A stretch of DNA of 64,000 bases, from positions 18,684,890-18,748,889 of the forward strand of contig JBCFYV010002255.1 in the NCBI GenBank assembly GCA_039000515.1. Direction: 5' to 3'. Numbering within the stretch: position 1 is the stretch's first letter; each line of letters starts with the position of its first letter. The notes beneath the pieces were generated by a model that saw nothing but the letters and a program-made list of their open reading frames with translations, was not told where the DNA came from and searched no databases. A program made the translations under genes and the position numbers. This document shows, one piece after another, positions 33,390 through 44,405 of the stretch. Source of the stretch: Timema cristinae. Lineage: Eukaryota > Arthropoda > Insecta > Phasmatodea > Timematidae.

Positions 33390-33800
33390 GTTCTTACTAA
33401 TAACGACAAGTTCGACATCTGCTTTTTAACTTCCCCCCAAGCCACCCCTCTTTCACTCCGTATTGATCGTTGAAATTTTGGAAAACTGGCCAAAGGGAGG
33501 TAGTTGAGTGTTATAGGCTATTGTTTCTGTTTGCGCGACGTGTTAATCCTATTTAGTTTTCGCCATATTGGTAAAGTAAAACTGGCTAGGGGCAGAGAGG
33601 GTGGTCATTGTTCACGACTGCGCATGCGCTGTTCTCTATGTTTATGTACACTTAACAGTTTACTCGACGTCTGTAAAGTTTCCCACCCTCTCCCCACTGC
33701 TACTACACTCCCCTATCATAACCATCCACACTTTATAAATCAATGTTTTAAAATATGACATTAATTTATTTAGGAGGAGGGGGGGGGGGCAACTGGCTAG
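33390..33800. other. Less AT-rich spacer with GCGCATGCGC site and G run
   Basis: 'ACTGCGCATGCGCTG' (33617-33631) holds the palindrome bound by NRF1 in animals. Near it are 'CACCCTCTCCCC' and a G run (GGAGGAG then G10) at 33773-33789. The 84-residue frame has no domain. Could be an old promoter. Confidence 0.35.
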
Positions 33801-33804
33801 TTAA

Positions 33805-34075
33805 GATCAGTATTTTTTTACCGTTTTAAAACAAACAACAAAATTTTTGGAGCAAAATAAAATACAATGTTGCTTCAGTGGACACGTTTGCGGTTTGATT
33901 TTTTTTGCCTGAACTTATCTCAGCAGTTTTTGAGTATTTGTCGTGAGCACCGTGGAATTTGAACATGACTTTTTATCCTCGTTGGAAAAGTTTGGTGTTC
34001 AAATGTCACTGTACTCGTGATGGATGTTCAGGAACTGTTAAGATTACCAGTGGCATTGCGTGAGGTGTAAAGTAT
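33805..34075. mobile_element. T-family TTAA MITE, copy 4, degraded
   Basis: After TTAA at 33801-33804: 'TTTTTGGAGCAAAATA', 'GTGATGGATGTTCAGGAACT' and 'GTTAAGATTACCA' follow the family order. Right end not clear. Confidence 0.5.
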
Positions 34076-34243
34076 CGCCGGGGTAAGAAGAGCTTGTTTA
34101 AACTCTACCTGTGAATTGTTCTCATCATACAGGAGGTTATTTTATCTACGGCAATACATTCCGATGAAATTAATTAAAGAGTAAGTATATTATAGTTGTT
34201 GATAACGGCTATGGCAGCATAGGACGCTCTCTGTCGTCTAGTG

Positions 34244-36671
34244 CAACGGTTCTCAAACTGTAGTATGCGGACCCTCAAGGGTACGTGGGCACCTTTCAGG
34301 GGGTATGCGAGCAGCCCTCAAGGGAAAGTCGACAAAATAATGAGGGGCTTAGGGAAAAACCCTAATTATTGGCAATTACCATTATCTGGGTTATTTTCAT
34401 CCCTCTTTTTCCCCTACTTGCTCTAGGCTGGAGACCATTTTATGAGAATTTTCAACCCTCTACTTGACACCTTCTATATTAGTGGTTTATGATGCCTTTC
34501 TCAACACTATATCTGGGTGAGAATGGTTTTTCTTTCATGGTGTACCTAAAAAATAAGTACTGCAATAAGCTAAATTAGGAACCGGACCACCGTTTGAAAG
34601 TTTCAATCCGACAACCAGACATCAAAAAGTTGTGCCAATTCATGAAATCACACCTCTCTCACCGAAAAACTTTGGGATTCATAATAAAGCAGCTCCAGAA
34701 TTACAATTAAAAATTCTGATTTGAATATATTGTGTTTGGGTTTACGTTTTTTCTTTGTTTTTTTAACGAATTTGTGAAGAAATGTACAAAACTTTTTTAC
34801 ATACTTTTTACATTAAAATTATGGTTGTTTAACTGATCAAATTGATTCCCAATAAGAGATCACGTTAAGGCTATAGCAATAGGTTTTTCTTTAAATAGCT
34901 TTGTCACATTTGAAATATTTTGATTACAAATATTTTCCCCCATTATATCAAATAGATCAATAATTTATTTCATATTTTTTAAAGCCTGCCATTTGAATTT
35001 TTTTTAATCTTGGGTTTACATTAAACTTGTAGTCATAGCCAAGGGTTACAATCTAAATAAATAGTACGGGACTATGCATGGACTTTCTCGATCTATTGTT
35101 TAAAAAATTGATATATTTACTCAAAATTCATAATATAGTATACATTAGCGAAACCGAGAAAAATTAAGCTATAATTACATAAACCATTTTTTAGTCTCGT
35201 GGTTTTAAATTTCATAATTTTATTTTTAAAGAATTAACGTCTTCTTTTGTATATTATGACTAATAAAAAAAAGTATCGATATTTGGTCTCCAAGTATTAA
35301 CACTGGTATTAAAATTTTGACATCCTGTTAAAATTGTCGTCATTCTACTAGAGGATGCATCTTATGTGTATTGCAATGCTATTAAATTCCTCATTTATAA
35401 ATTTTGATCAATAAAATAGGTAAATATTGACTATTAAATCTAAAATGATAGAGATAGATCATTGTTGTACAAACATTTCCCCTAAGAGGTTGAAAGAGAA
35501 CATATATGGTTGAGAAACTAAGTCATTTCTTACTCTATGGCATTAGAGAATTATTGCGTTTAAATTTAAGTAGTATCTCTTTATAACTAAAGCTCACAAG
35601 ATTGTATTAATATATGTCAATATCTCAGAAAATGTAGATTTTATTAAAATATATTTCATAAATTTTTTTTATTTTTAATAGTACTACAATTTTGCAATGA
35701 TAAGTTATTTAGTATCTCAAATAGTTGCGGAAATATGAAATTTCCTCCTCTGTAAAGTACCCTAAAAGTCATTTTCATGGGAAAATGAAAAATGCCAGTT
35801 TATTTTTAATATTAATCAATGCCTAGATTCGAATTTTAATAAAAAAAAAAATTAGAGACGATTTTGAGAGAATCGATTTTTTATCTTTTCGTTTTTTTAC
35901 TAAACTATTCTTAATTTTTAGGTTGATAAGACACCCAAACAGACGTCATTGCAAATACCACTTTTTAGGTTTCGTGGAGTCATGAAACGTCAACCGCCAT
36001 CAACACTTCAGGTTAGATTTTTTGACGGTCATAATATTTAACCTTCAATTACTGGATAATTGAAAAAATATGTATATTGGCGTATAGCTTGAAAACTATT
36101 GGTTTTATAAAAATATATTTCAACTAAAAGATATTTATTTTAAATAGATCTACATGTATTCAATGATAAGTAATATTCATATCTCAAAGACTGACAGAGA
36201 TAAAAATTAAAAATTAGAATTTACGCATCGGAACCAGAACCCTAAGAGTCATTTTGACGAAAAGTTGAGAGTAGCCATTTTGTTTGGAATATTTATAAAT
36301 GCTTTGAAATGAAATTTAATCAAAATCGTTATAGCCGATTTTGAGAAAATCGAGTTTTTTCTTTCTGTCCTTCAGGTAGCTACCCTTAATTTTAGGTTTA
36401 GATATCTAATTCCAAAAACCTCTTGGGGCAATCCTAACAAAACCCTAGATACCAAGCTTTGGCCAGGTCGATAAATAGTTTAGACTTTAGTTGGAGGTAC
36501 AGACAGACAGACAGATAGACAGACGGACAGAAATTCAAAAACAACTTTTTCGGTCTCGTGGGGTCATAAAACGTCGAGATTAATCAAAATTTCGAGTCGA
36601 TTATTTTTACGATCACAATACTTTCTCTACCTGTAAGATAACAATAAAGTAATAAAATTGGAGAACCATTG
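34244..36671. mobile_element. hAT-type element, 2.4 kb, non-coding
   Basis: Ends CAACGGTTCTCAAACTG and complement CAATGGTTCTCCAATTT. Target duplication GTCTAGTG (34236-34243) / GTTTAGTG (36672-36679), 7 of 8 positions. Subterminal 'GGACCCTCAAGGGTACG'. No transposase frame; from 35050 the inside is family N sequence. Confidence 0.7.
35050..36640 (+). repeat. Family N sequence in three partial modules
   Basis: Three related blocks each have a 'GAAAATCGA(T/G)TTTTT'-type core or end block: 'GAGAATCGATTTTTTATC' near 35867, 'GAAAATCGAGTTTTTTC' near 36344, and the end 'CGATCACAATACTTTCTC' near 36609. A GACA/GATA run lies at 36500-36530. Tandem internal duplication makes this the longest N copy. Confidence 0.6.
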
Positions 36672-37034
36672 GTTTAGTGGTCAGAGTTTCTGAAGTCCTT
36701 GGTTCAATCTCCGACACTTCTAGATTTTTCTGTAAAGCGATGGGTCTGTAACATGGTTAACTTAGTCTCGTAAGGACCGATTTGGAGCTACTGTAATGAA
36801 AAAAAAAAAAAAAAAGTAGCAGCTCAGGTCTAGAAAACTGAGATTAACGGCAGTAAGGTTCATTGTGCTGACCACATGACACCCTTTATCAGCAGAAGTT
36901 GCCACTATCTTCGGCAACAGACGGTAGCCACTCACTCAGTATGGATCGATTGCTGGCTGACGCCATGTAGTTTACTAAATAATTGTTTTATTTATTTATC
37001 AATTTATCTATGATTAACTTATAATTTTTTATTA

Positions 37035-37262
37035 AAGGTATTAAACGTACACTATCTGAACCGACTGATTATATCACCACACAACTTTTAGCCTAACTTA
37101 AATCTAGAATAGACACAACATCCAACCCCCAGCCATTAGTTCTTTAATGTGATAAGAGAAACCCCAATTTAACGAATGGTATGGACATTTTTTCGGCCAT
37201 ATTGTGAATTGAACTGAGAATCCTTAGCTTAGACACGTAACTGATTGAGATAAGGTGTCAGA
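37035..37262 (-). mobile_element. SINE family F copy 3
   Basis: Minus-strand copy: tail 'GTACACTATCTGAACCGACT' complement, body 'AGAGAAACCCCAATTTAACG', and a weak head near 37200-37260 with 'GAATTGAACTGAGAATCC'. Confidence 0.6.
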
Positions 37263-37289
37263 ATAGTAAAAAAAAAAAAATTAGTAGTT

Positions 37290-37565
37290 GACCTGGCAGT
37301 CTAGGTGTAAGGTGTCGAACTTCTGTGTTGGAGGTCCGGGGTTCAATCCTTGGTCCCGGCACAGATATATATGATTGTCAAAACCTTCCTTCAACTCTGA
37401 AAAGACGTGTATTAATCACAACTTGTGAATGTGTGGAATTTCGGGTCTCCACCGTGGTTCGGATCCCACGTTAAACTGTAGGTCCTCCATTTCATCTCAC
37501 AATCACCCTACCGTTACACATTAGTGTAAGTGCGTATAACCCAAACGGGTAGTAAGACGCGGTGC

Positions 37566-37603
<38 letters not shown>

Positions 37604-37605
37604 GT
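37290..37605 (+). mobile_element. SINE family A copy 10, full length
   Basis: Complete long-form copy with (AAT)12 tail and head 'TTGACCTGGCAGTCTAGGTG'. The frames on both strands that start in the AAT run (37492-37858) are artefacts at least to 37605. Confidence 0.85.
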
Positions 37606-38173
37606 AATAATATTTTTTAAAGTTTTAATTTCTAATGCGATCAACATAGATAAATCTACAGAAACAATAGATTTTAGTGGCTCTGCAATTTTTGTCATAA
37701 TTTTTTTAACCGCTGTACTATATGCTCCCACGATTCTACTAAAGGTAACATTGATTACCACCCTCGGAGATGTGGCGAAACCTCATCAAAACGCGAGGCG
37801 GCGGAGCACTACAAGGGTATTAGCGCCTGGGAACACACCCCGGTACTTCACCCCCTAAGTTTGAATAGCAAAGCTGCGTTTCACGCATCGGAGAGAGGTG
37901 AGAGGTTAGACGGGACCTGCCTGATTCAAGTTTGTTCACGGGAGATTGTACAACTTTTGTTCTGCGCGCGATATAGAAGTTTGGAGCTCAAGATGACGCG
38001 AGAAGAGGCCTTTTCTGACAACGTTTCGAATCTCATGAAATAGATTCGTTTAAAGGGGACCGTCTAAATGAAAGCTGAGACGCGTTGTAGACATAGATCT
38101 ATATTAAATATATATAAATATACATATTAAATATATGTATATATTTATATATAGAGAGAGAGGGGGGAGAAAG

Positions 38174-38175
<2 letters not shown>
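37606..38175. other. Mixed spacer with a GC-richer segment
   Basis: 37760-38050 includes 'ACGCGAGGCGGCGGAGC', 'CACACCCCGGTACTTCACC' and 'CTGCGCGCGATATAG'. Two adjoining plus-strand frames (to 37858 and 37861-38043) have no recognisable domain. A remnant exon is possible but unsupported. Confidence 0.35.
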
Positions 38176-38176
<1 letters not shown>

Positions 38177-38233
<57 letters not shown>

Positions 38234-38240
38234 CGAGAGA
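38177..38240. repeat. (AT)n followed by (GA)n microsatellite
   Basis: About 38 bases of TA repeat passing into about 26 bases of GA repeat. Confidence 0.95.
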
Positions 38241-38479
38241 AAGCTCTTCAATTGTCTTCATGAAGCTGAGTTGACCTTGTTACAGATCTATTGATTCACA
38301 GAAAAATCTGGAAGTGCCTGTAATGAACCCGGGACTACTGTATCTGTAGCCAGACGTCTATAAATCCCACGTAATTTAATATGTGTGTTTTGCTATTTAA
38401 CAATATTGCTTGGACCAAAGTGGAGACAAAAAACCTTTTAACATGTTCTTACAGGATCAAACATCTTTTATTTGAAGAA

Positions 38480-38483
<4 letters not shown>

Positions 38484-38542
<59 letters not shown>
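38484..38542. repeat. (AT)29 microsatellite
   Basis: Perfect AT repeat of 59 bases. Produces the Tyr-Ile frame at 38449-38667 on the minus strand. Confidence 0.95.
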
Positions 38543-38545
<3 letters not shown>

Positions 38546-38920
38546 GCCCTATAAATATATAATGTGAAATTAGATCCTTTTAAACAACGTTTAAAACGAA
38601 ATGTCTCAGTTCTGAGATCAAAGTAAATGGCAAGAAACATATACCTATCTTCCTCAAACAAATACAATTATCTTTTAACCGGATCACCACAGAAAATGTT
38701 AAGAAAATTGAGGATTATTTTAGTACTTTTGAAACTTTAGAATTGTTGTTCTCATTAGAAATACATTGTGTGAGAATATGGCTTTTTCATGAATATATAA
38801 CCCAATTTTATTACGAGTGGATATATCTTACAGCTAGATAAAGATACTAGATCTATTTTCACGTATTCATACATCAAGTAATGTGATCTGTAGCTGTGAC
38901 TTTCGATAGTTATTATCAAT

Positions 38921-39172
38921 TTTTTTAGAACCACGTCTTACTACCCGTTCGAATTATATATTATCTAATAATCAAGCTAATGATCTTAGGAATTAGGAAG
39001 TCTTTATTTAAAAGAAGTGTATCCGCATTTACGTGGAGGGAGAGTGGAAAACTATTTTAGAAAACCACCCTCAGTACACCCAATCGAGATTCGAACCTCT
39101 ATCTCCCCTTCATCGGCAGTCTAGTCTACTGTGAGAGAAGCGCCTTAGACCGCGTGGCCACAGAAGTGGTTG
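38921..39172 (-). mobile_element. SINE family D copy 4, full length
   Basis: Good head (complement of 'TTAGACCGCGTGGCCAC') and tail 'ACCACGTCTTACTACCCGTT'. ATTATCAAT on both sides (about 38911 and 39175) is the likely duplication. Confidence 0.83.
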
Positions 39173-39174
39173 AT

Positions 39175-39936
39175 ATTATCAATAATGATTGAATATACAC
39201 TTATATAGTAAAATGTTATCAATGTTGAATATAAAAATATGTTCGTTTTTTCTGAAAAGATATACAAATGTCCTTTCGTAAGAAAATCAAGTTATAAAGG
39301 GCACCCTTAAACGCATATATATTTATTTGTTACCCTTCATGCCCTTTGTAAATCGAGGTTATTTCTTATTAGGGATGTTTAACGTGCACTTTCTAAACCA
39401 GGTGGCTGTATCAGATCCACACCTACGGTCACGTTATCCAAGGTGTCAGATTCATATATATTTTTGTTTTCTAGTGATAGGGAAGTTCGGTGTTCTAATC
39501 CTAGCCGGATTTACTGACGTTATTTACCCCCAAATGTGTACTCCACGCTTTGCCTACACATTACATAGAATCAAAGCTATTCATTCATAATCTATTAGTG
39601 TTAATATTTGGCTAGCCTGCAAGGGTAGTAAGATATAAAGTAGGGGATGTAAATAAACTGTGTTTATTTTATGTCATCACATGTTAAATTTTACAGTGGA
39701 TTGTAACCGTCGTAAAGATGTGACTTCAATAACAAACGGATAAAGAACATATGTCAAGAGTTACTACCTTTTTTTTTTTTAGAAGAAAACATTTTTATTA
39801 TCCTCTAAACTCCATATGACGTGACACCATATTATTTAGTATTTCGTTGTATACTTTACTATTGACAATTCCGAAATGTGTTGCTTTTCAGTTTTTTCTC
39901 TCTTCCCTCCCGTATTTATTTAAATCTAAATCATTA
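39175..39936. other. Spacer with a family F tail scrap
   Basis: 39365-39410 reads 'GATGTTTAACGTGCACTTTC' as in F tails. An 87-residue frame across it is not meaningful. Rest AT-rich. Confidence 0.45.
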
Positions 39937-39937
39937 A

Positions 39938-40325
39938 CAGGCCTCGTGGTATAGTGGTCAGAGGCCTGTTTGTTGACCGAGAAGTCTCGGGTTTTGTTCT
40001 ATGCTGGTACAGAGAGCTTTTTTTTTTATTGAGATTGGAATCGTTTCTATGGACATCATTGTTGGGTTATTAAGGCTTAAATCAAGCTAAGATCTTCATT
40101 GGTCCCCCCCTCCCCCGTAATATACACTATCATCATCCCCTCATCTCATTGGGACATGGAAAGAACCTCCACCGAAAGGATGTACGATTAGTACATTTGG
40201 GCGTTCCCTGGGCAACGGTACATCAGTACTCTATAATTTTTTCACTAATGGGCTACAGAATAATGTAGCCCAAACACAACATCATCATTATTATTACTAT
40301 CATCATCAAAATCATTAAATATAAA
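39938..40325 (+). mobile_element. SINE family B copy 2, uninterrupted
   Basis: Reference copy for the family: head 'GCCTCGTGGTATAGTGGTC', B-box-like 'TCTCGGGTTTTGTTC', body 'GGACATGGAAAGAACCTCC', 'CCCTGGGCAACGGTACATC', 'GGGCTACAGAATAATGTAGC' hairpin and an ATC/ATT tail. Confidence 0.78.
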
Positions 40326-40874
40326 TAAAATTGTGTTCAATTCCCCATACAGACCAGGGAGGAATCTTTGAAATAACGGCTACAACATGGCTAGTTTATT
40401 TTTAACAGGGCTTTAAAAATATATATATTTCCTCTTTCCCGGTAATTACTAAATTTGGTTGAAGGCAATTAGGATCGAGCTATTCTAACAGGGAAACTTA
40501 TCTATAGCTACATTTATATTTGTTATATTTCAAAAGATAAAAGAAAAATTTTAATCACAAGGCTTTCCATCTATATTTTAAAATATTTTCTTTTGTTTTG
40601 ATAAGTTTGTTCAACGAAAGTAACGAATGCCTGAAGGTTTTTTAAGCTGGTGAATCTCCACAAAACCAGCTCAACGTTGAGAAAGTAACGTTAAGTAATG
40701 CACTCACTTTCTTAAGACTCCAAATCATTGAACAAAAAACTTCCTTTTTACAAGCACGTTATTATTTCCGCTAACAGAATATATCTAGCTTCATAGTTTC
40801 TACTTTAGCTCTCTTTACCTAGCTGATGAAAATTTATTGGTACACTGAACAGAAATTGGAACGTTCTTATAGTG
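40326..40874. other. AT-rich spacer
   Basis: No feature recognised; it ends at a hAT border. Confidence 0.5.
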
Positions 40875-41353
40875 TAGCGGTTCTCAAACTTTTTAACCCA
40901 AAAACCCCTTTTAAACCCGTAAAAAAACTTCCAAGACCTAAACACATTTTTTAAAATGGGTTAAATCTAGAGATGTTTATTTTATTTGAAAACTTGGAGA
41001 AATTTTGTAGCTATATATTAATTAATTAAATTATAATAAAAAATAAGTTTATAAAATGAATAATCATTATTTTTTTAACATCATATATAATTTATTTTTT
41101 CCGAAATTATTTTTTAATCAGGATAGTGGCATTGTTTAACTTTTTTTTTTTTCCAATTTCTCTAATGTTGTACGTAATGTGAGGCAACTGGAATCGTAAG
41201 TCTACTTCTAAATATAATGTCGCAAAATTTTGTTTTGGTTGAAATTTATTTCAAAAATTTAACCCCCAAAGATTCTTAAGTATCAAGGAACACCTACCTG
41301 AAAGTGTCTCAGGGAGCCCCAGGGCTCCAAGGAGCGCATTTTGAGAAACGCTG
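40875..41353. mobile_element. hAT-type MITE, 479 bp
   Basis: Left TAGCGGTTCTCAAACTTTT, right complement CAGCGTTTCTCAAAATGCG. 'GGAGCCCCAGGGCTCCAAGG' near the right end is a short subterminal hairpin. Poor target duplication, so fairly old. Confidence 0.65.
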
Positions 41354-41435
41354 CTCTAATACGAATGGCGTATATTCTTTTATTACCTCTTTCCAATATT
41401 TTATACTAAATTGGTATATTACACGTTATAATAAG

Positions 41436-41699
41436 GGCCAGTTTCATATGTGAGATTATCCGCTTCGGTTGCCGCACGGTCTAAGGCGCTACCTTCACCG
41501 TAGACTGGTCTGCTGATGCTGGGGAGATCTAAGTACTAATCTCGATCGCGTGTACTAAAGGTGGTTTTTTTCAAAAAGGTTTTTCATTTTCCCTCCACGC
41601 AAATATGGGTACAATTCCTATAAAAAAATAAGCGTATAGCCTGAAAGGGTAAATAGATGCTGTGCTAGAAAAAAAAAATGTATGTGAAACTGGCCCTTT
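41436..41699. mobile_element. Small MITE with GGGCCAGTTTCA ends, split by a SINE
   Basis: 'AGGGCCAGTTTCATATGTGA' at the left and 'TGTATGTGAAACTGGCCCTT' at the right are inverted copies; between them lies only a family D SINE, so the host element was nearly a bare palindrome. A related 'CTATGAAACTGGCTGCCCC' occurs at 42078. Confidence 0.55.
41459..41678 (+). mobile_element. SINE family D copy 5
   Basis: Head 'GGTTGCCGCACGGTCTAAGG', diverged B box, short body and tail 'GCGTATAGCCTGAAAGGGTA'. Internal deletion of about 30 bases before the tail. Confidence 0.72.
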
Positions 41700-41740
41700 C
41701 CATTCGGGTTTAGGTAGCAGTCGTCATGTATTTAATGTGG

Positions 41741-42006
41741 GTGACCTGGTGGTCTAGGGGTAAGGTGTCAGACTTCTGTGCTGGGGGGTCCGGGGTTCAA
41801 TCCTCGGTCCCGGCACAGATTTATCTTATTTCCAAACCCTTCCTTCACCTCTGACAAGATATCTTGTGAATGTGGGGAATGCCAGGCCTCCACCGTGGTT
41901 CGGATTCCACGTTAAACTGTAGGTCCTTCATTTCATCTCACAATCACCCTACCATTACACATTAGCGTAAGTGCGTATAACCCGAATGGGTAGTAAGACG
42001 CGGTGC

Positions 42007-42040
<34 letters not shown>
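41741..42040 (+). mobile_element. SINE family A copy 11, full length
   Basis: Close to consensus throughout, short-form body, (AAT)10 tail. ATTTAATGTGG is exact at 41730-41740 and 42041-42051. With copies 2 and 7, among the youngest-looking insertions here. Confidence 0.9.
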
Positions 42041-42041
<1 letters not shown>

Positions 42042-42284
42042 TTTAATGTGGCGTTACACATAAGGTGTACTAGGTCTGACTATGAAACTGGCTGCCCCTA
42101 AGTCTGGTTTTGAAGTAACTTGAGGAAGAAGGCGAATCTATAGTGAATAAAACAACATTATTCACAGTTTAGACTCTGCCTTCATGTTAATTAAGACGTT
42201 AACTGAAAATGGGTTAAATACCACCATTAATCCGGTCCAAGTTTGATCTCTTACACTTTTGAGATTTAATTTTTATAATTTTTA

Positions 42285-42475
42285 TAGTATGCCAGGGTGG
42301 TTTTTCATAAAGTGTTTTCCACTTTCCCTGCAAGAAAATTCAGGTGCACTTCCTTTCATTTAAAGGTTCCTGATTCCTAACACATTAGTGTAATTAGTAC
42401 ATAGGAGTTCAACCAAAACGGGTAGTAAGACGTGATGCTAAAAATAAAAATAAATAAATAATTATACTTATAATT
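42285..42475 (+). mobile_element. C/D-type SINE, headless
   Basis: Starts at 'CAGGGTGGTTTTTCATAAAG' and carries the body and tail ('AAACGGGTAGTAAGACGTG') followed by AAATA repeats. Head family cannot be told. Confidence 0.7.
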
Positions 42476-42519
42476 ATATACTAATAATTATATCCATCCA
42501 GAGCTGGGCATGCTCTCAT

Positions 42520-43412
42520 CCCTTAAGTCCGTATCACACGACACTAGCTCGTACTTGAAATCCAGTGTGCTAGCTAGCACTATCTAGCACGTCATCATCT
42601 AGCGTCGTGTGAATCAGAAAAAGTATACTGGTTCTGCCACTTGGTACTGGCTACCATACTAGCTGTGAGGATAGTACAGGCGCTATTTTCATACTAGTTC
42701 CGACACTAGTCTGTGTAATTTGACCAATCAATGCGCGCTGAGACTGTATGTAGAGAAATGGTAGAAATGGCACCAGCATTGTCATCGGATGTGATTTTGT
42801 TGTTGGCAGATAATTATTCTAAGCATCCTTTTTAATATAATACCAAATTGCTACAATATGACAATATATTTAATATAAATTTAATTAAAAACATGTCATC
42901 TAAAAACGACAAATTGTGTTTCAGACCAAATTTTAATTTAATTAAACTTGATAGCATGCCAAACTTGAGTGGTTGTTTTTTTTAGAATATAAAATGTACA
43001 TAGGCCTAAAAATTAACATTTGTGTATCAAGGACACCCATGGGCTTAGGGACCTCTGAACACATCGTAAATAAATAAATACAAATTTAGGGAGATATTAA
43101 ACGTTAGTTTCACCACGAATGTATCCTACCTAATCTCCGAATATATAATTTTTAGAATCCCACGGCCATTATTTCTTCTTTACAGACAGTCCCGTGTCCA
43201 TATTCTTTTCCCACGCCCCCTCTCATAATTTACAATATCATTATTAATAATTACTGCAGCTGCTGCACCCAAAATTAATCTCTGACGTATCATAAATATT
43301 TGCACTAGAACCTAGTTCAAAACTAGCAGCGCGTGAATACTCTAGTCCCGTTTCTATTGTACTAGTTAGTATACAAATATCTAGGCGCGAGCTAGCACAG
43401 TTGATTTCTAGT
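42520..43412. other. CTAG-rich spacer, possible unknown transposon
   Basis: 42530-42720 is rich in CTAG: 'GACACTAGCTCGTAC', 'GTGCTAGCTAGCACTATC' (hairpin), 'CATACTAGCTG'. Near 43370-43405 'AGGCGCGAGCTAGCACAG' again. Start 'GTCCGTATCACACGACACT' resembles ends of Harbinger-like elements but the partner end was not shown. Non-coding. Confidence 0.35.
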
Positions 43413-43413
43413 A

Positions 43414-43648
43414 CAGTAGCTCCATGGCTTCTTTGGTGCTGACTGACAGCTCACAGCTGACTTCTGACAGTCTTCATTTAGGTATATACCTAAATTTTGA
43501 CTGTCAGAAATGACAGCTGCTAAACACATGTTTTTGCAGATCATATGGTTCGGCGTAGAGATACATAATTTGGTCTGGCAACTTTTCAAAACCGTCAGCT
43601 GTCAGCTGTGAACTGTCAGTCAGCACCAAAGAAGCCATGGGGCTACTG
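43414..43648. mobile_element. S-family palindromic MITE, copy 4
   Basis: CAGTAGCTCCATGGCTTCT to 'AGCCATGGGGCTACTG' with TA both sides (43412-43413, 43649-43650), 235 bp; best preserved of the four. The 65-residue minus frame resembles that of copy 2 only because the MITE is the same. Confidence 0.9.
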
Positions 43649-43679
43649 TAAGTAGTCCTAGAACCAACAAGTAGAGGAC

Positions 43680-43995
43680 GATGCTATCTTGGTCACGTGT
43701 ACCAACGAGGTGGTTCCGCTGCTAGATGGCGTTGCGGTGTGAAGGAGGAGGAGGGGGAAGGGTGGTTGAGAGACGCTTCTCAATGCTCTCTTCTCTTTAT
43801 GCAGTCGAGACGGGAGAGCGAGAGAGATGGATACGACGTTCCGGTTGGTGGGCCGAGCGAAGACGACGGCGCGGCCCGCTGCGGATGAATTCTTTCCTCC
43901 CCCCCTCCCTTTTCCAGAGCAGGTTTTTATACTGAAACTAGGTGTGACACGAAGATAGGTTACAGGAACAGGACACTCCTCCCCTCTCCCCGTAC
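43680..43995. other. GC-rich island of unknown nature
   Basis: 'GACGACGGCGCGGCCCGCTG' and purine-rich 'GGAGGAGGAGGGGGAAGGG'; then 'CCTCCCCTCTCCCCGTACGG' pyrimidine-rich. Two overlapping plus frames (63 and 69 residues) show no domain. Composition is that of an animal promoter or first exon, or of an LTR; undecided. Confidence 0.35.
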
Positions 43996-44035
43996 GGGAG
44001 GAAACTCAACAGTCTACCTCACTTTAATATATATA

Positions 44036-44310
44036 TTATTATTATTTGCACCGTGTCTTACTACCCGAACTTACGCTAATGTGTAATGATAGGGTGATTG
44101 TGAGATGAAATGGAGGACCGACAGTTTAACGTGGGATCCGAACCACGGTGGAGGCCTGGTATTCCACACATTCACAAGTTGTTATTAATATACGTCTTGT
44201 CAGAGGTGAAGGAAGGGTTTGGTAATCAGATAAATCTGTGCCGGGACCGAGGATTGAACCCCGGACCCCCCGCACAGAAGTCCGACACCTTACCCTTAGA
44301 CCGCCAGGTC

Positions 44311-44314
<4 letters not shown>
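44036..44314 (-). mobile_element. SINE family A copy 12
   Basis: Minus-strand copy; the tail has lost about 20 bases ('TTACTACCCGAACTTACG'). Its 5' head lies directly against an (AT)n run. Confidence 0.82.

Positions 44315-44367
<53 letters not shown>
44315..44367. repeat. (AT)26 microsatellite
   Basis: Perfect TA repeat, starting where the SINE head ends. Confidence 0.95.
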
Positions 44368-44370
<3 letters not shown>

Positions 44371-44405
44371 GTTTTATCACCCAGCTTGGCTCTCCACATA
44401 TTTAA

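Larger units (their letters stand above)
34209..36985 (+). mobile_element. SINE family G copy 1, split by a 2.4 kb hAT
   Basis: Left remnant 'GACGCTCTCTGTCGTCTAGTG' region up to 34243, then from 36672 'GTTTAGTGGTCAGAG', B box 'CTTGGTTCAATCTCC', 'AGTAGCAGCTCAGG', 'CATTGTGCTGACCACATGAC', 'CTTCGGCAACAGACGGTAGC' and 'TGACGCCATGTAG'. The body matches 48880-49140, the flank of the large minisatellite. Confidence 0.72.

Noticed and set aside
16028..37858. Frames with poly-Tyr, poly-Ile or poly-Leu (16028, 30715, 32552, 32592, 37492, 37562, also 4860)
   Set aside because: They are translations of (AAT)n/(ATT)n tails of SINEs and microsatellites.
37861..38043. Small plus-strand protein in the GC-richer patch
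   Set aside because: No ATG context of note, no domain, no splice support; left as unassigned sequence.
7013..43589. Conserved small protein with QTKLCISTP-type sequence (frames at 7013-7273 and 43392-43589, minus)
   Set aside because: Both frames lie in copies of one palindromic TA-flanked MITE, so similarity comes from the DNA repeat. The frame is not kept in the other two copies.
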